From NCBI GenBank assembly GCA_949987705.1, contig OX465282.1:1414501-1478500 (forward strand): 64,000 nt of DNA. The letters are read 5' to 3'. This DNA comes from Thereva unica (taxonomy: Eukaryota > Arthropoda > Insecta > Diptera > Therevidae). The notes beneath the pieces were generated by a model. The model was not told the origin of the DNA, did not search any database, and was given only the letters and a program-made list of their open reading frames with translations. The position numbers and the translations under genes were made by a program. Positions 1 through 10,879 of this stretch are shown here, in pieces; positions within the stretch are counted from its first letter, which is position 1; each line of letters starts with the position of its first letter.

Positions 1-680
1 CCTCTAGGGCGCTAAGAATAGTAGCGTACTGTTGTTCAGGTGAGGCTCCTCGACCTTAAGTATTGATCTCTGCTGTGTCACTGGAGTAACTTGAGCAGCT
101 TATCTGATGGCTCCTCTGTTACGGAACCGCATTCTCGCCATTTACATTTCAGAATCCAGAAGTGATCCTCGCAATTGATCAATTGAAAACTTCTATCTGT
201 CGACCGAGGTCAGTGACAACTCTGATCCACATTCACGGTTTTTACCGATTTTTGAGTTGACAAAAATGTGTACAACTTAAAGGTGGATCCCCACCACATC
301 CCTCTGCTAGTTTTCAGAGGTTGGGTCCAGATGTTTCGTGCCAGGGTAAGATATTATGATACGCACCGATTTAGTCAGGCATTGGCAGGATCATTTGCCA
401 GAGTCCAGCCCAGAGTCAAATTGAGAGTTTGTAACTGAATGGTCAGTAATATTAAAGATATACATGACTTGCTCATGAGCTCGAGTCGTAGTATCATAGA
501 CTAAGGAAAATCTCAAAGATCACTAGATCTTCTAATGGCCTAAAAGCCCTAACTACAATTGTCTGAAGACAACTTAAATTCAAATTCTTTAATCGTTGTC
601 AGAAAATTAGTCGAGAATTTGACGAGCAATCTAAAATCGTCTTAAGACCATTGTAGTTATAGTCCTTTCAAAACGCGGGG
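1..680. other. Intergenic, nothing recognised
   Basis: No ORF of note, no recognisable repeat family and no RNA gene were seen here. A G-run begins around 677 and leads into the fold-back array. Confidence 0.5.
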
Positions 681-1268
681 GGGGGGTGTTCCAAAATAAC
701 ACCGAGATCCCGCGGTCCCAAAATTAGGGCGTCACCCCTAAAAATGCAAAAAACCCCCCTTTTTAGGGGGTTTTCGCGATTATTTCAATAATAATGAAAA
801 CTAATGCGATGAAATGTACTTTTTTTAATATTTATTTGCGAAGGGGGTTGATTTATACTAAATTTAGGCGAGCTTAATGGTAAGGGGTATCCCTAAAGGG
901 TTTAAAGTACCCTTAAATTGGCGAAAAATGGCAAAAATTGTAAAAAAAAACTTTTTTTCAAGTTTTTGCTTCAAATTCGATTGTGGGCGTACTGTCAGGC
1001 AGAAATAAATTATTTTCTACCCTTAGAGGGTTAAAACTACCCCTACAATATAGTTAATTGAAAACTAGGGCGGGGGGAGTTCCAAAATAACACCGTTAAG
1101 AAAATCGAACCGGTTTTTGGGGTCGCTGATCACGAAAATCGAGGTCCCGCGGTCCTAAAATTTTTAGGGGGTTTTCGCGATTATTTCAGTAATAATGAAA
1201 ACTAATGCACTTTTTTAAATATTTATTTGCGAAGGAGGTTGATTTATACTAAATTAAGGCGAACTTAC
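681..1268 (-). repeat. Left arm of fold-back repeat array (units 1 and 2)
   Basis: Two units of one repeat lie head to tail: unit 1 at about 681-1067 and unit 2, truncated, at about 1071-1268. Unit 1 opens at 685-703 with the near-perfect palindrome GGTGTTCCAAAATAACACC. Both units carry the shared blocks TTTTCGCGATTATTTCA and GGTTGATTTATACTAAATT, and unit 1 carries CAAATTCGATTGTGGGCG. They are inverted relative to the units at 1476-2272. There is no coding potential. The family resembles a short inverted-repeat DNA element, but I cannot assign a superfamily. Confidence 0.8.
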
Positions 1269-1475
1269 TATAATAAAAACAACTTTATATAAAAAAATTG
1301 AAAAACAAAATTGAAATTTATTGTTTTGCATTAAAATTTTATATTTGATGAAATATTATTAAAACATTTGGAAATTTTTTACCCTCTTTTCTTCTACTAC
1401 CCGCCTGCCGCTGTCCGCCCTGTTCCGCCCGCGCCTCTTGCGCCACACGCTTGCTGACGTCCCTCACCCACCCCG
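1269..1475. other. Spacer (loop) of the fold-back array
   Basis: About 200 bases separate the two arms. The left part is very AT-rich. The right part, about 1380-1475, is pyrimidine-rich and GC-rich (CGCC/GCCC). A short ORF over this stretch has no recognisable protein and is probably chance. Confidence 0.5.
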
Positions 1476-2272
1476 CAGTACGCCCACAATCGAATTTGAA
1501 GCAAAAACTTGAAAAAAAAATTTGTTTACAATTTTTGCCATTTTTCGCCAATTTAGGGGTACTTTCAACCCTTTAGGGGTATCCCTTACCATTAAGCTCA
1601 CCTAAATTTAGTATAAATCAACCCCCTTCGCAAATAAATATTTAAAAAAGTGCATTAGTTTTCATTATTACTGAAATAATCGCGAAAACCCCCTAAAAAA
1701 TGGGTTTTTTGCATTTTTAGGGGTGACGCCCTAATTTTTGGACCGCGGGACCTCGATTTTCGTGATCAGCGACCCCAAAAACGTTTAGAGTTCGATTTTC
1801 TTAACGGTGTTATTTTGGAACACCCCCCTCTCCCCCCCCCCTAGTTTTCAATTAACTATATTGTAGGGGTAGTTTTAACCCCCTAAGGGTTGAAAATAAT
1901 TTATTTCTGCCTGACAGTACGCCCACAATCGAATTTGAAGCAAAAACTTGAAAAAATTTTTTTTTACAATTTTTGCCATTTTCGGCAATTTAGGGGTACT
2001 TTCAACCCTTTAGGGGTACCCCTTACCATTAAGCTCGCCTAAATTTAGTATAAATCTACCCCCTTCGCAAATAAATATTAAAAAAAGTGCATTTCATCGC
2101 ATTAGTTTTCATTATTATTGAAGTAATCGCGAAAACCCCCTAAAAAGGGGTGTTTTTTGCATTTTTAGGGGTGACGCCCTAATTTTGGGACCGCGGGACC
2201 TCGATTTTCGTGATCAGCGACCCCAAAAACGTTTAGGGTTCGATTTTCTTAACGGTGTTATTTTGGAACACC
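1476..2272 (+). repeat. Right arm of fold-back repeat array (units 3 and 4)
   Basis: Unit 3 (about 1476-1824) and unit 4 (about 1851-2272) are head-to-tail copies of the same repeat, inverted relative to the left arm. Both end with GGTGTTATTTTGGAACACC (1806-1824 and 2254-2272), the reverse complement of the left-arm palindrome. A C-rich tract at 1822-1851 separates them, matching the G-run next to unit 1. Unit 4 looks complete, from TAGTTTTCAATTAACTATAT to the palindrome, about 420 bp. The ORF running through its end is not a gene. Confidence 0.8.
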
Positions 2273-3460
2273 ATAATGCGCGTTTTGAATGGACTATTAG
2301 GGCTAATGAAAGATCGCTGTACGTTCTTCATTATATGGTAAACTATTTAAATATAACTCTCAGACCACAAAAATGCCGCCCTTCATTTTTGCATTCCCAA
2401 AAACCATATTTTTCTCACACTCCGAAGGTTGCAGGGCTGCTCCAGTCCCCCGTTCGAGAAATGCGACATTTTACGGTTGAGCAAAGGCAACCAGAGCCCA
2501 TGACGAGGTGAAGGTCTATTCATAGCTCACCCGTAGTACCCTCGACTTGTTTTCTTTTCACACTGGAGCGCCAAAGATTATTACTTTCCCTTCTTATATT
2601 TACGACGAAAAGATCGGTTCCGCTCGGCGGGTATCCGCTCCTACGTTTGTGCTCGCATTTCCACAGACACTGTCATATCCATAAATAATTATGAAAATTT
2701 TTTAAAGTAATTTTTTTAAATTGCGCCTTAATTTCATATAATTTCCAGTAGTTAAGCGGTATGGTCCGCTCAGAAATAGAACGGCTGTAGGAGAAGTTGC
2801 CTGCGAAGGGATTGCTAAGGAATGGGAAAGTACTCGTAATTGTCTGCCTTCAGGGCTGAATGGCTCTATGATAGGTGTAAGTTATTACGTTATTTTTGGA
2901 CGTAAATTGACAGAGAAGGGGTGAGAATTTTATGTGAAAATAATAGACATGCACTGTTCAGGTAAATATGATATTAAGGGAATTAATCATGTGTGTGAAT
3001 TTAATGATAGGAAGGGTGTGGTGCTGTTGTTTGTTGATTGAAAAAAAAAGTTGTCCTAATAGATTAAAGGTGTGCCGTTGATGGTACTAAAAGTAGGTAG
3101 TAGTTCTACTCTATCGTTTTTGCATGCTAACTTTATTAAGCGTCTTTTGAAAGTATCCAAAGCCATGGGCAATTCTAATATAAATCACGGCAGCATAAGC
3201 AAATCCAGGGCGTTGGCAAGTTCATACAGTTCGTACCTGAGAGCTTCCGAATAGCTTCCTATCCAACACGGCATTGCAGGATAAGATGGTTTCACGAGAC
3301 TGCCGGGAAAAGTAGTGTCGCATTCCAGTTTAAGAGCAGCCACAGTTGTTGGAACAGTATCGTCGATAACACCTAGCCTATATTTTCATATAGCTTCTCA
3401 AAATCTAAAAGCAGATTAAGTTTTAAAATAATTGTAGAAGATTGTAGAAGATATGAAGAA
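2273..3460. other. Intergenic, nothing recognised
   Basis: Only short ORFs without recognisable similarity are present, and no repeat family was recognised. Confidence 0.45.
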
Positions 3461-4400
3461 GTTTGTTCTACGGATTTTTAGCGACGGCTCAAAACATCAG
3501 CGAACGGAAGGCAGTGGCAAGAGGAACAAACGACCCGACACAGCTACATGGACCAAGGGCTAGGACCAAGAATTGCGAGCTCTTCTGCCACGTGGAAGTC
3601 TCAGCTTGCCCCAAGTGGTGCAAGCATCAGCTCTGGCTTTGCGAGTACCAACCACAGTATTTAAAAGTCGGAAAACATGACCACAAGCGTGCCAGGATGC
3701 ACCAACCACAGTGAATATGGGACATTCAGGAAACAGAGATCACGAGCTTCCATCCGCAAGAGAAGGTACAATTGCTCCTTTTTCGATCTTGGCAGAATTG
3801 CAGAGAATGAGGCCATCGGTACCATCTCGGAGAAGGACAAAACCAACGAAGCAAAATTTCAAGTAGTCGTTGAGGAGTCCCGAAGTAAAAGGGAGAGATA
3901 TCGGGAAGATAGCTCAGCGCCTTCAAATAATAACCCAAAAGGAAAAAACTTTCAAGACCAACGATAGTCGGGGAAGCTTATACTTCAGGAGCCCAACAGG
4001 CTCAATCGGTAACAGGCCAATGAGCGAAGTAGCGAAGAACCACTAGTGGCACTAACAGATTCTAGTACAGGTAGATTCCCAGACCTTCTCTGGCCGACAT
4101 CTAGGCCAAAATATCAGAGAAGGTCATAGAGTGATGGGGCAAGAGCCGAGGACCACTGCCCTCTTTTGATTCCTTGTAGGCTTCCGAGTAATCAAGTGCG
4201 GGGATTATTTCTCGAAGGAGTTCCTGGTAAAATGCGTTGCTCGCCTAGGCGACGCCTAGGAAGGGGTTCGCCTGGACCTTATTTCAGCGAGAGATATTCC
4301 CAAAAGACCAAGGGCGAGGATCTGGCTCCCAAAAATGGAATCAGACCCAGACAATTTGCTCGAGTATCTTTAACTCCACAGCAGGGACGTCCCTATTTAC

Positions 4401-4586
4401 AGCTGGAAGGTACTTAGGGCCGAGGATCACCAGCAAAATAATAGAACCCTGGTACTGGTAACTAATGACGAGTGCCTAGAGGGGCTCGAAAGAGTTGACT
4501 ATAAACTCAATTTTGGACCAAGGCAGGCTTGGATAAAGAACGAACAGGCTGACTCCGATGAAGACCTCAATGAGGGCTTGGATTAA
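4401..4586 (+). pseudogene. LINE ORF1 (gag-like) C-terminal fragment, LOA/I type
   Basis: An open stretch of about 61 codons ends in TAA and is rich in acidic residues near the end (DSDEDLNEGLD). Its pattern (SWKVLRAEDH, then LVLVTNDECLEGLE, then GPRQAWIK) resembles the end of ORF1 of LOA/I-group LINEs. Upstream, from about 3463, are broken frames with charged residues that may be the rest of ORF1, but I cannot align them. An RNase H fragment follows within 150 bases, so most of ORF2 is missing. Family assignment is by eye. Confidence 0.4.
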
Positions 4587-4705
4587 CTAACAGTTATCGA
4601 TGTTGAGCGGGAGTTAGCATCTTCAAGCTCAAAAGCAGCGGTTGACAATGTTGTATATACATGGCAGTAGGCGGTCTTTACCACCCTCTGGGTGTGTAAA
4701 GCGGG

Positions 4706-5035
4706 TTGCGGAAGACCTATGGGTATAGTAATATACTGCGCTCTCTACCACAAGAAATTTTATCAGGACCTATCGACTACATGGTCGCAAAATTAAATTT
4801 CGGCCAGATCCTTACAAGAGAGGACGAGGAAAATTTCCAACCTGACAAAGACCATGACGTTGGCTTGTACACAGACGGACCCAAACCAAAGTCGGGTTTA
4901 GGAGCTGGAGTGTTTCCCTATCAATTAACTGGCCTAATTTCGCCAGGGTTGGCCTAACTTCGCCAGGGTTTTCCAGGCAGAAGTTCTGGCAATTTTTGAT
5001 GTCGTCTCTCTAGCAATGCAGTCAAATCCAAGGCC
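4706..5035 (+). pseudogene. LINE RNase H domain fragment (LOA/I type)
   Basis: The frame reads FMV-like YMVAKLNFG, then GLYTDGPKPKSGLGAGVF, the start of an RNase H domain with its first catalytic Asp in YTDG. In another register it continues as VFQAEVLAIFD with the catalytic Glu. Beyond about 5035 the frame decays. This domain sits at the end of ORF2 in LOA, I and related LINEs. Here it follows an ORF1-like tail directly, so the endonuclease and reverse transcriptase are deleted. Confidence 0.6.
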
Positions 5036-5546
5036 AGAATAATTCGGCCGAAACCTGACTTCAGTGCATGAGCGATCCCCACATGGTATTTTGTGGAAGA
5101 GTCACGCTTAGCGGGCCAACGCTTGCCGACCACTGGTCTAGGCCTTTTCCTTCAAAGTGAAGTGAGCCCCAATAGCCTGTTCGATGTAAACCGTGCCACA
5201 AGTCTGCCTGGACGAGGGGTTCGCTTGGTCATTGCCCATGACTTGATGGCTTGGTACGCTTATAAAGGTAACCCTATTGATATTACCTAGCTCATCAGAG
5301 ACTTGTTGGTATTCTCAAACTTATAAGAGCTGTGAAGTACTGGAATTTAGGGCTTTGATTGCTGCTTGACTGTCAGATATAAAGACCACCGTGTTATCGT
5401 GGGCTACTTTAAAGTTTGTTTTCTTTACCAATATAGCGTAACCCAAACCGAACAGCTAACTAAATTTTTAGCTGGACCTCAAATCCTAACACACTCAACT
5501 GTCCACAACACACTAATACTCGTAAGCCTAGAGTGGTATCCTAGGA

Positions 5547-6159
5547 AAGCGGTCTGCAATCTATGGCACACGTGCCACTAGGTGGCAAGTGAGAAGACAT
5601 CTGGTGTCACGTAGACAATTCGGAAATGTGCATTAAATTACAATTATTAATACGTTAAGGCCCTTTTCACATACAAGCCGCCGAAAGGCCGTGGCCTGAA
5701 GGTTACTTGCCTTGAGGCTAAGAATATCCACACACCGGCCGCCAACTGGATGGTGCCGGTAGTCCAGGAAAACTGACAAAAATCTTTATTCTGTGGATAT
5801 TTATCATCAGTCCGGGCCTGAAGATATAAAGTTCTATTCAGTCTGAAATTTCGTTGAGGCTATGAATATTGAATTAACAACCTGCTACGCTAAACTCTCA
5901 TCTTCGTTGAGATCATTTACAGTCTACGGCGCACGGCCTGTCACGCAGATGCCTCAAAGCCTCATCCCTCAGTTAGACTGAGTTCATCAGGCCTTACCTG
6001 CCGACCTGGCCTGTATGTTCATATTGGGGCCTTTTGCTTCCAAAGTTGATCTCAAGGTAGTCATCAATGTTTGATTAATTTTTGGTGGCACGCTTAATGT
6101 ACAGTAGTTTTAGTTATTTGTTTTGTTGCACGCCAATGCATTTAGGTTGGCGATCGCTG
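5547..6159. mobile_element. Non-autonomous hAT-type element, copy A
   Basis: The left end reads AGCGGTCTGCAATCTATGG and the right end GGTTGGCGATCGCTG, an imperfect terminal inverted repeat of the hAT type (ancestrally CAGCGGTCGGCAACC). The flanks TCCTAGGA (5539-5546) and TCCTAGGG (6160-6167) match at 7 of 8 positions, as expected for an 8-bp hAT target duplication. There is no transposase. A second repeat (5657-6034) lies inside. A related copy with the same layout is at 19781-20631. Confidence 0.75.
5657..6034. repeat. GGCC-rich TIR repeat, copy 1 (inside hAT copy A)
   Basis: The left end reads AAGGCCCTTTTCACATACA and soon GGCCGTGGCCTGAA. The right end is an approximate inverse with AGGCCTTACCTGCCGACC and ends near GGGGCCTT. 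Internal landmarks are TCAGTCCGGGCCTGAAGAT and AACCTGCTACGCTAAACT. Related copies are at 11234-11948 and 20227-20550. It looks like a non-autonomous DNA element, but no clean target duplication is visible here, so the superfamily is open. Confidence 0.65.
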
Positions 6160-7739
6160 TCCTAGGGTCTTCGAGCTTACAGCAATAAGTAAAACTTTAA
6201 GACATCTAGTTTTGTCGGTCTTGTTCTCAGAGTAGATACCGGCGATCTTATGTCAGATGCAAGAAACAATGCTTGAAAAAGAAAAGTTGTTCGTAATGCT
6301 ACAAAAACTTGCATTCTGTAAGAAGTAGTGAAAGGGTAACAAACAACCGGAGACTAATCCGAACAATCACAAAAAAACTACCGAAATTTATAAAAAGGTC
6401 GGCCCAAATGCATTTCTATCAATTCATTCAAAATCAATTACTCTCCCCTCATACCAGCAGCTGCAAAACGAGCCCTTATTTACGCATTTCCATCTTATCA
6501 CTTGACCCGTATCTAAAAAACGAATAATCCACCATTATCAGCAGCGGCGGCAACAGCAACAACGATCGACTCCTCGGAATCACTTTGAGCAAACTTCCAA
6601 GTCATGCCCCAAAATTTAACGTTTTCCCAAAGCAGTTAAATAAACCTCAGCGGTGGGAACTTCTCCCCCTTGGATGCCCTCCGACACCCTTCGATTAAAT
6701 CAATAAAAAAATGGAGACTACCGATAGCAGGAGATAGAAAGAAAGAGACGCGAAATTAATTGGAAGAAATGATAAATTGTGACTGGCAAAAGAAGCCTTA
6801 AGTAAGTCGTCCCAATATGCACGACGCCCAAACAGGATCAAGGGTTGATGAGCACACACAGCACCGAGGGCCAAGAGGAGGTCGCAATATGACAACAGAA
6901 GTGTGTCCCGCATTCTTGCGTATAATTCATCTACGTTTGCTCTGCCGATCCATCCCTTATGCCAATTACTCCGTATTTTGACAGAGTCTCCATCTTCTTG
7001 TTCTTAAAGGAACTCCACTTGGTGACTTTATCTCTGTCTCTCTCCGTGCCCCGGGCAGCTTCCCTGGGAAACAAAAATGCCGAACAAGGAGCCGTCAATT
7101 AATCATGTTGTGTTTATTGACATCTGCAAGATTGATAAGGGGGTTGAAAGGTGTAATAGCGAGGTTGTCCTTCATTTGTAAATTATTAATTGGGCAACGA
7201 AACCGAAGGATGCCAGCCTCTCTCGCACTCTGGCGGGCTGCAAGGATCTCGAGTGATAGCGTACTGAATAATTGATTGATGAGCAGCTAAATTAGGGCCT
7301 ACTCACAGGTCGTCGGTTTTATTGCCGGGCTCCACTCAAGAAGCTGGAGGCTTGGGTTTATTATGGTTTTAGTAGGTTTTAATGATTTTAACGCAAAGGT
7401 CGTGCAATGAGATCGTATTTATGGAGGCTTTTAAAAATTTCATGATATTCTGCATGTTCTGCTGGGTATGGAATTATTAAAGGGGGTTCTTAGTAGCAAA
7501 TTTCGAAATGTACTTAAGTGGGGGATCGGTGGAGCATTTTCATGTAGAAGGGTAGACCTCAGAGGGGTAATATCGACGATTCTATCATAGAGTACAATGT
7601 TGGAATTCACGTTATTGGCGGAAGGTTAACTATAGAAAAAACTAGTTTATTGTTATTAAGTAAAAAGCGCGGTATAACCAATTCCTAGTCTGTAGAGTCC
7701 GCGAAAAATGGGGCTGTAAGCAGGGGGAATAAGCTGAGT
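6160..7739. other. Intergenic, nothing recognised
   Basis: Only short ORFs without recognisable similarity are present. No repeat family or RNA gene was recognised. Confidence 0.45.
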
Positions 7740-8240
7740 GGGTTAATACCTATTAGATTGCGGAGGCACGATAGTGTTCGAACAATCCTTATAATAGTGG
7801 CTTAAAGGGTCGATTGTAGAGCAAACGGCATCGTCACCATAAGACAGAGACCACAGAGATCAGGAGCACCAGCGTTTTGCAGCTCAATGCATCAAGGAAA
7901 GGTAAGCCAAGGAACGTCCCTCTATTTATCGCGAGGCCCGGGTATGTACAGAAAAGATGGGAGGCAGTTTTTTCTAGTTATCGTAGGTGATTTTACTCGC
8001 TTTAGGAATGAAAGCCACTTTCGCTACCCTTCAGAATATTGTCTTGTAGCTTAGGCGAAGGTAACTCCTATAGCTGGCTGCAAGCCAGTGCAGAATTAGG
8101 TCACTTCCTGAATTTCAATAGGATAATTTTCGTTCCTGTACTACCCGCAATGCCAGGCCCATTGGGTTCAGCTGCTTGCGTAGCTGTGTCACCCGTAGTG
8201 CTAGGTTCGTTGGGTTCAGAAACTCCGAGCAGTGTCCGAA
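7740..8240 (-). pseudogene. Jumbled LINE fragments (LOA RT start plus CR1-like piece)
   Basis: Read on the minus strand, about 8030-7990 gives VAKVAFIPKASKITY, matching the REVKVVFIPK opening of the LOA-type reverse transcriptase at 37130-38460. Further on, about 7840-7745 gives STIDPLSHYYKDCS, a shortened version of the STIDPLSHRRN block of the LINE at 40170-43130. Two LINE families are therefore joined or nested here. At 8240-8120 minus there is an internally repeated Glu-Pro-Asn/Gly-Thr stretch of unknown origin. Confidence 0.4.
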
Positions 8241-8689
8241 AGTGCGCCATCTGCAGCCGCAGGTGGATCAGTTGCTTCAAGGGAAAAATCTTTCAGAGTT
8301 ATGGGAGAGAAACCGTAACTTATAACGTTCCTAGATTTCACCAAAGATCCTAAGGACTTACGAATGTAATCGCTCGGCCGTCACCTTTCGGATCCTCCAG
8401 TTTCGCAATCTTTTACGATGGGATCCAGGAACACGCTCCCGGTCGGCCCGGGATTTCCTCCTTCGTAACAACCTTGAGTTTAGCACCTGGTCTTGTTTGG
8501 CCGATTCTGTATATGATTATTTTTTTTTAGAAATCGACAGATCAGCGAAGAGAACCTCTTCTCACGTACGATGTTTCAATCACGGCCTGGGTTCGCCCGT
8601 TGTAAGGCCATTTTTTTTATTCGGGAATTGACTCGTATTGGCGCCTTTCTTCCACCACCTCAACGATATGGCTATTTTTTTCGCTATTT

Positions 8690-9030
8690 TGTTTTATGTG
8701 TAAGTCTAAGCTCAGGTGTCACCCTTTGTACTACCAGCTCGACATATCGCACACGTCATGGCCAGATTCTGTTGGCAAGCTTAGCTCGAAAGATAGAGAA
8801 AGGATAAGACAGATTACAGGGAGTCTGGGGAATGCACGAGGGGATGGAGATGAACATGTGAACATGTGAACTCTTAGATGTTGTATGAGTTCGGGAATAC
8901 TAACTGTGGGAGGTTGTTTCACAGTCGAGTTATTCTCGAAAAGAACGAATTTCTGAACTAATGTGAGAACTGCACTGAAATAAGGTGAAAGTGAAAGTGA
9001 GGATGAGCCGAAGGGACTAATCATTAGAAT
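8690..9030 (-). pseudogene. 5'-truncated CR1/Jockey-type LINE, 3' end
   Basis: The minus-strand sequence 9030-8870 aligns with the last ~45 codons of the LINE ORF at 40170-43130 (the block ending in NSYNIQEF-like residues), with stops and frameshifts. It then runs into the family's 3' tail: GTAGTACAAAGGGTGACACC followed by TGAGCTTAG and ACACATAAAA around 8740-8692. It lacks the endonuclease and most of the RT, as expected from incomplete target-primed reverse transcription. Confidence 0.7.
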
Positions 9031-9184
9031 AGTACGAACTACCTTCCCTGGAGACGCCCCAAATTTCCACCTGCATTATAATCGACAACATAGGCTACTA
9101 GCTCTTAGAATTTATGCTGGTGGCACCCTTTATGGTCGCCTGTGTTCTTCGTCCTATACAATTTTTTAAAGCCCCCAATATGAT

Positions 9185-9327
9185 CCCTTTAAGCCGCATT
9201 TACATCCTAAAGTCAAAGTTCAAGTTTTAGCTCTGAAGCTCTTTTATTGCACAGAAATTTCTATGATTTCTGTCTGTTAAACAAAAGTTTCCACTTTGAC
9301 TTTAGGATATACAGGGGGCTTAAAGGG
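9185..9327. repeat. Short hairpin repeat (MITE-like)
   Basis: The ends are inverted copies of each other: CCCTTTAAGCC then CCTAAAGTCAAAGT at 9185-9219, and ACTTTGACTTTAGG then GGCTTAAAGGG at 9293-9327. The whole is 143 bp with about 73 bases in the loop. It lies immediately upstream of the Tc3-like element. No coding capacity is present. Confidence 0.6.
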
Positions 9328-9395
9328 AGAAAAGTTTGGTCTTTAGTCTAAAAAATTAAGAGGCTATCGTCCTTCGTTTGGGTTATTCTTGGGTT

Positions 9396-10765
9396 ATTTG
9401 GTGACCTACTTTTATTAATAGTTCTAAGAAATAATGAAAATTTTGTAAAAAATGGGATAAAAACGCCGCGACAAAAGTTTGACCTCACCAGTTTTAAAAC
9501 ACTAATGTTAAGACTAAGAGCGAGTGGTTGTTAGTGAAGTTGTAAATTAAACTTTTTTAGTAATTTTTTTAAATAAATCGGTACAAATATGGGCAGTGGA
9601 AAGCGCTTAACACGTGAAGAAATCGAGCGAATCAAAACGTTGAAAGAAGAAGGGTACTCTAACAGGCAAATCGCCCTTAGATTGGGTAGAAGCCCCCGAG
9701 TCATCAATAACTTGCTTAAGGACATCGAAAATTACGGTAGGAAGCCGATACCAGGGAGACCAAGGGCCACAACAGAGAGAGAAAGGAGTAGGATCCTGCG
9801 AACAGCTTCAAATTCATCCATGACTGCCAGGGAAATTGGAGCTGAAGTCGGAGTAAATGCAAGTTTACGCACTGTGCAGAGGATTTTGAAGCGCTCACCA
9901 GTTCTACAACGTCGCCGACTCAAGAAAAAGCCGCTATTATTACCTAGACACAAGGAACAACGCTTGGAATTCGCTCGCGCTCACATGGCCTGGAAAGACG
10001 AGTGGAACCAAGTTATCTTTTCAGACGAAAAACGGTTCTGTCTTGATGGACCGGACGGATACGCATATTATTTCCATGATTTACGGAAGGAAGAGAGGTT
10101 TTTGACTCGACATCACCGCCGGGAAGGAGGAATAATGATATGGGGAGCCATTTCAGTTAGAGGACCAGTGGAGCTCAAATTCATCGAGGGAACTCAGACA
10201 GGAGTACGTTACCGGGACATGTTAGAAGAGGTTAAGCCGTTGGTGGAAGAAATAATGGAAGGTCAACCATGGATTTTCCAACAAGACCATGCAGCAGTTC
10301 ACATCGCTAGGGTGGTTCGGGAGTGGTTTAGCGCCAATAACGTGGTGGAACTGGAGTGGCCAGCGGTGTCTCCAGACCTAAACATTATAGAGAACCTATG
10401 GGGCTGGCACACGAGGAGAGTCTACCGCTGTGGACAACAATATGGGACTATCACAGAACTGAAGACTGCAATAAGGACAGCGTGGGATGAAATTCCACTA
10501 GATTTATTACAAAACTTGTACAGTAGTATAGGAAATAGAATTTATCAAGTAATATCAAACCGGGGAGGCCATACCAAATATTAATAAATGGAATTTAAAG
10601 TTAAAATTATTCTTTCTTTTATTTTTCTTATCTTCCCTTGCTTAATTTTCAAAATAGTTCCCAAAATTGAAGGTGAGGTCAAACTTTTGTCGCGGCGTTT
10701 TTATCCCATTTTTTACAAAATTTTCATTATTTCTTAGAACTATTAATAAAAGTAGGTCACCAAAT
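9396..10765 (+). mobile_element. Tc3-like Tc1/mariner transposon
   Basis: A roughly 95-bp, nearly perfect inverted repeat flanks the transposase gene: 9396-9490 on the left and 10671-10765 on the right. Its inner part is GCGACAAAAGTTTGACCTCA and its outer part ATTTGGTGACCTACTTTTAT. The element is 1,370 bp by these repeats. A further copy of the GAGGTCAAACTTTTGTCGC motif at 10860 hints that the original right end extended further. I could not confirm a TA target duplication, so the true outer ends remain uncertain. Confidence 0.85.
9589..10584 (+). CDS. Tc3-like transposase, DD34E type, uninterrupted
   Basis: This 331-residue transposase cuts and pastes the surrounding element by binding its inverted repeats and cleaving the DNA ends. 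Two helix-turn-helix regions lie at about residues 22-45 (SNRQIALRLGRS) and 76-100, separated by a GRPRA linker (56-60). The catalytic acids are D146 (FSDEKRF), D233 (FQQDHAAVH) and E268 (IIENLWG). There are 34 residues between the last two, giving the DD34E spacing of Tc1-like enzymes. The LDGPDGYAYYFHDLRKE block (152-168) is typical of Tc3. The start follows an A-rich leader, ACAAATATGG. Length matches the family and no stop or frameshift is present, so activity is possible. Two usually conserved spots differ: SPDLNIIEN has Ile where Pro is usual, and QQDH has His where Asn is usual. Confidence 0.93.
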   Translation: MGSGKRLTREEIERIKTLKEEGYSNRQIALRLGRSPRVINNLLKDIENYGRKPIPGRPRATTERERSRILRTASNSSMTAREIGAEVGVNASLRTVQRILKRSPVLQRRRLKKKPLLLPRHKEQRLEFARAHMAWKDEWNQVIFSDEKRFCLDGPDGYAYYFHDLRKEERFLTRHHRREGGIMIWGAISVRGPVELKFIEGTQTGVRYRDMLEEVKPLVEEIMEGQPWIFQQDHAAVHIARVVREWFSANNVVELEWPAVSPDLNIIENLWGWHTRRVYRCGQQYGTITELKTAIRTAWDEIPLDLLQNLYSSIGNRIYQVISNRGGHTKY

Positions 10766-10859
10766 CATGAGTATCTCATAAAATCAACCCGGAATTCTAT
10801 AAAAATAATTACATTGCGGTCAGTACACCCCACCTTACCAGCTTCCTATTTTTCTACCT

Positions 10860-10879
10860 GAGGTCAAACTTTTGTCGCA
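10860..10879 (-). repeat. Extra copy of the Tc3-like TIR motif
   Basis: GAGGTCAAACTTTTGTCGC repeats the inner TIR motif at 10675 in the same orientation. It sits 95 bases beyond the right repeat. At the mirror position on the left (about 9280-9300) there is only AAACAAAAGTTTCCACTTT, a weak match. This may be the true outer end of a longer inverted repeat whose left partner has decayed. Confidence 0.55.

Noticed and set aside
2185..2511. 108-codon ORF as a gene
   Set aside because: It begins inside the last unit of the fold-back repeat and has no recognisable protein.
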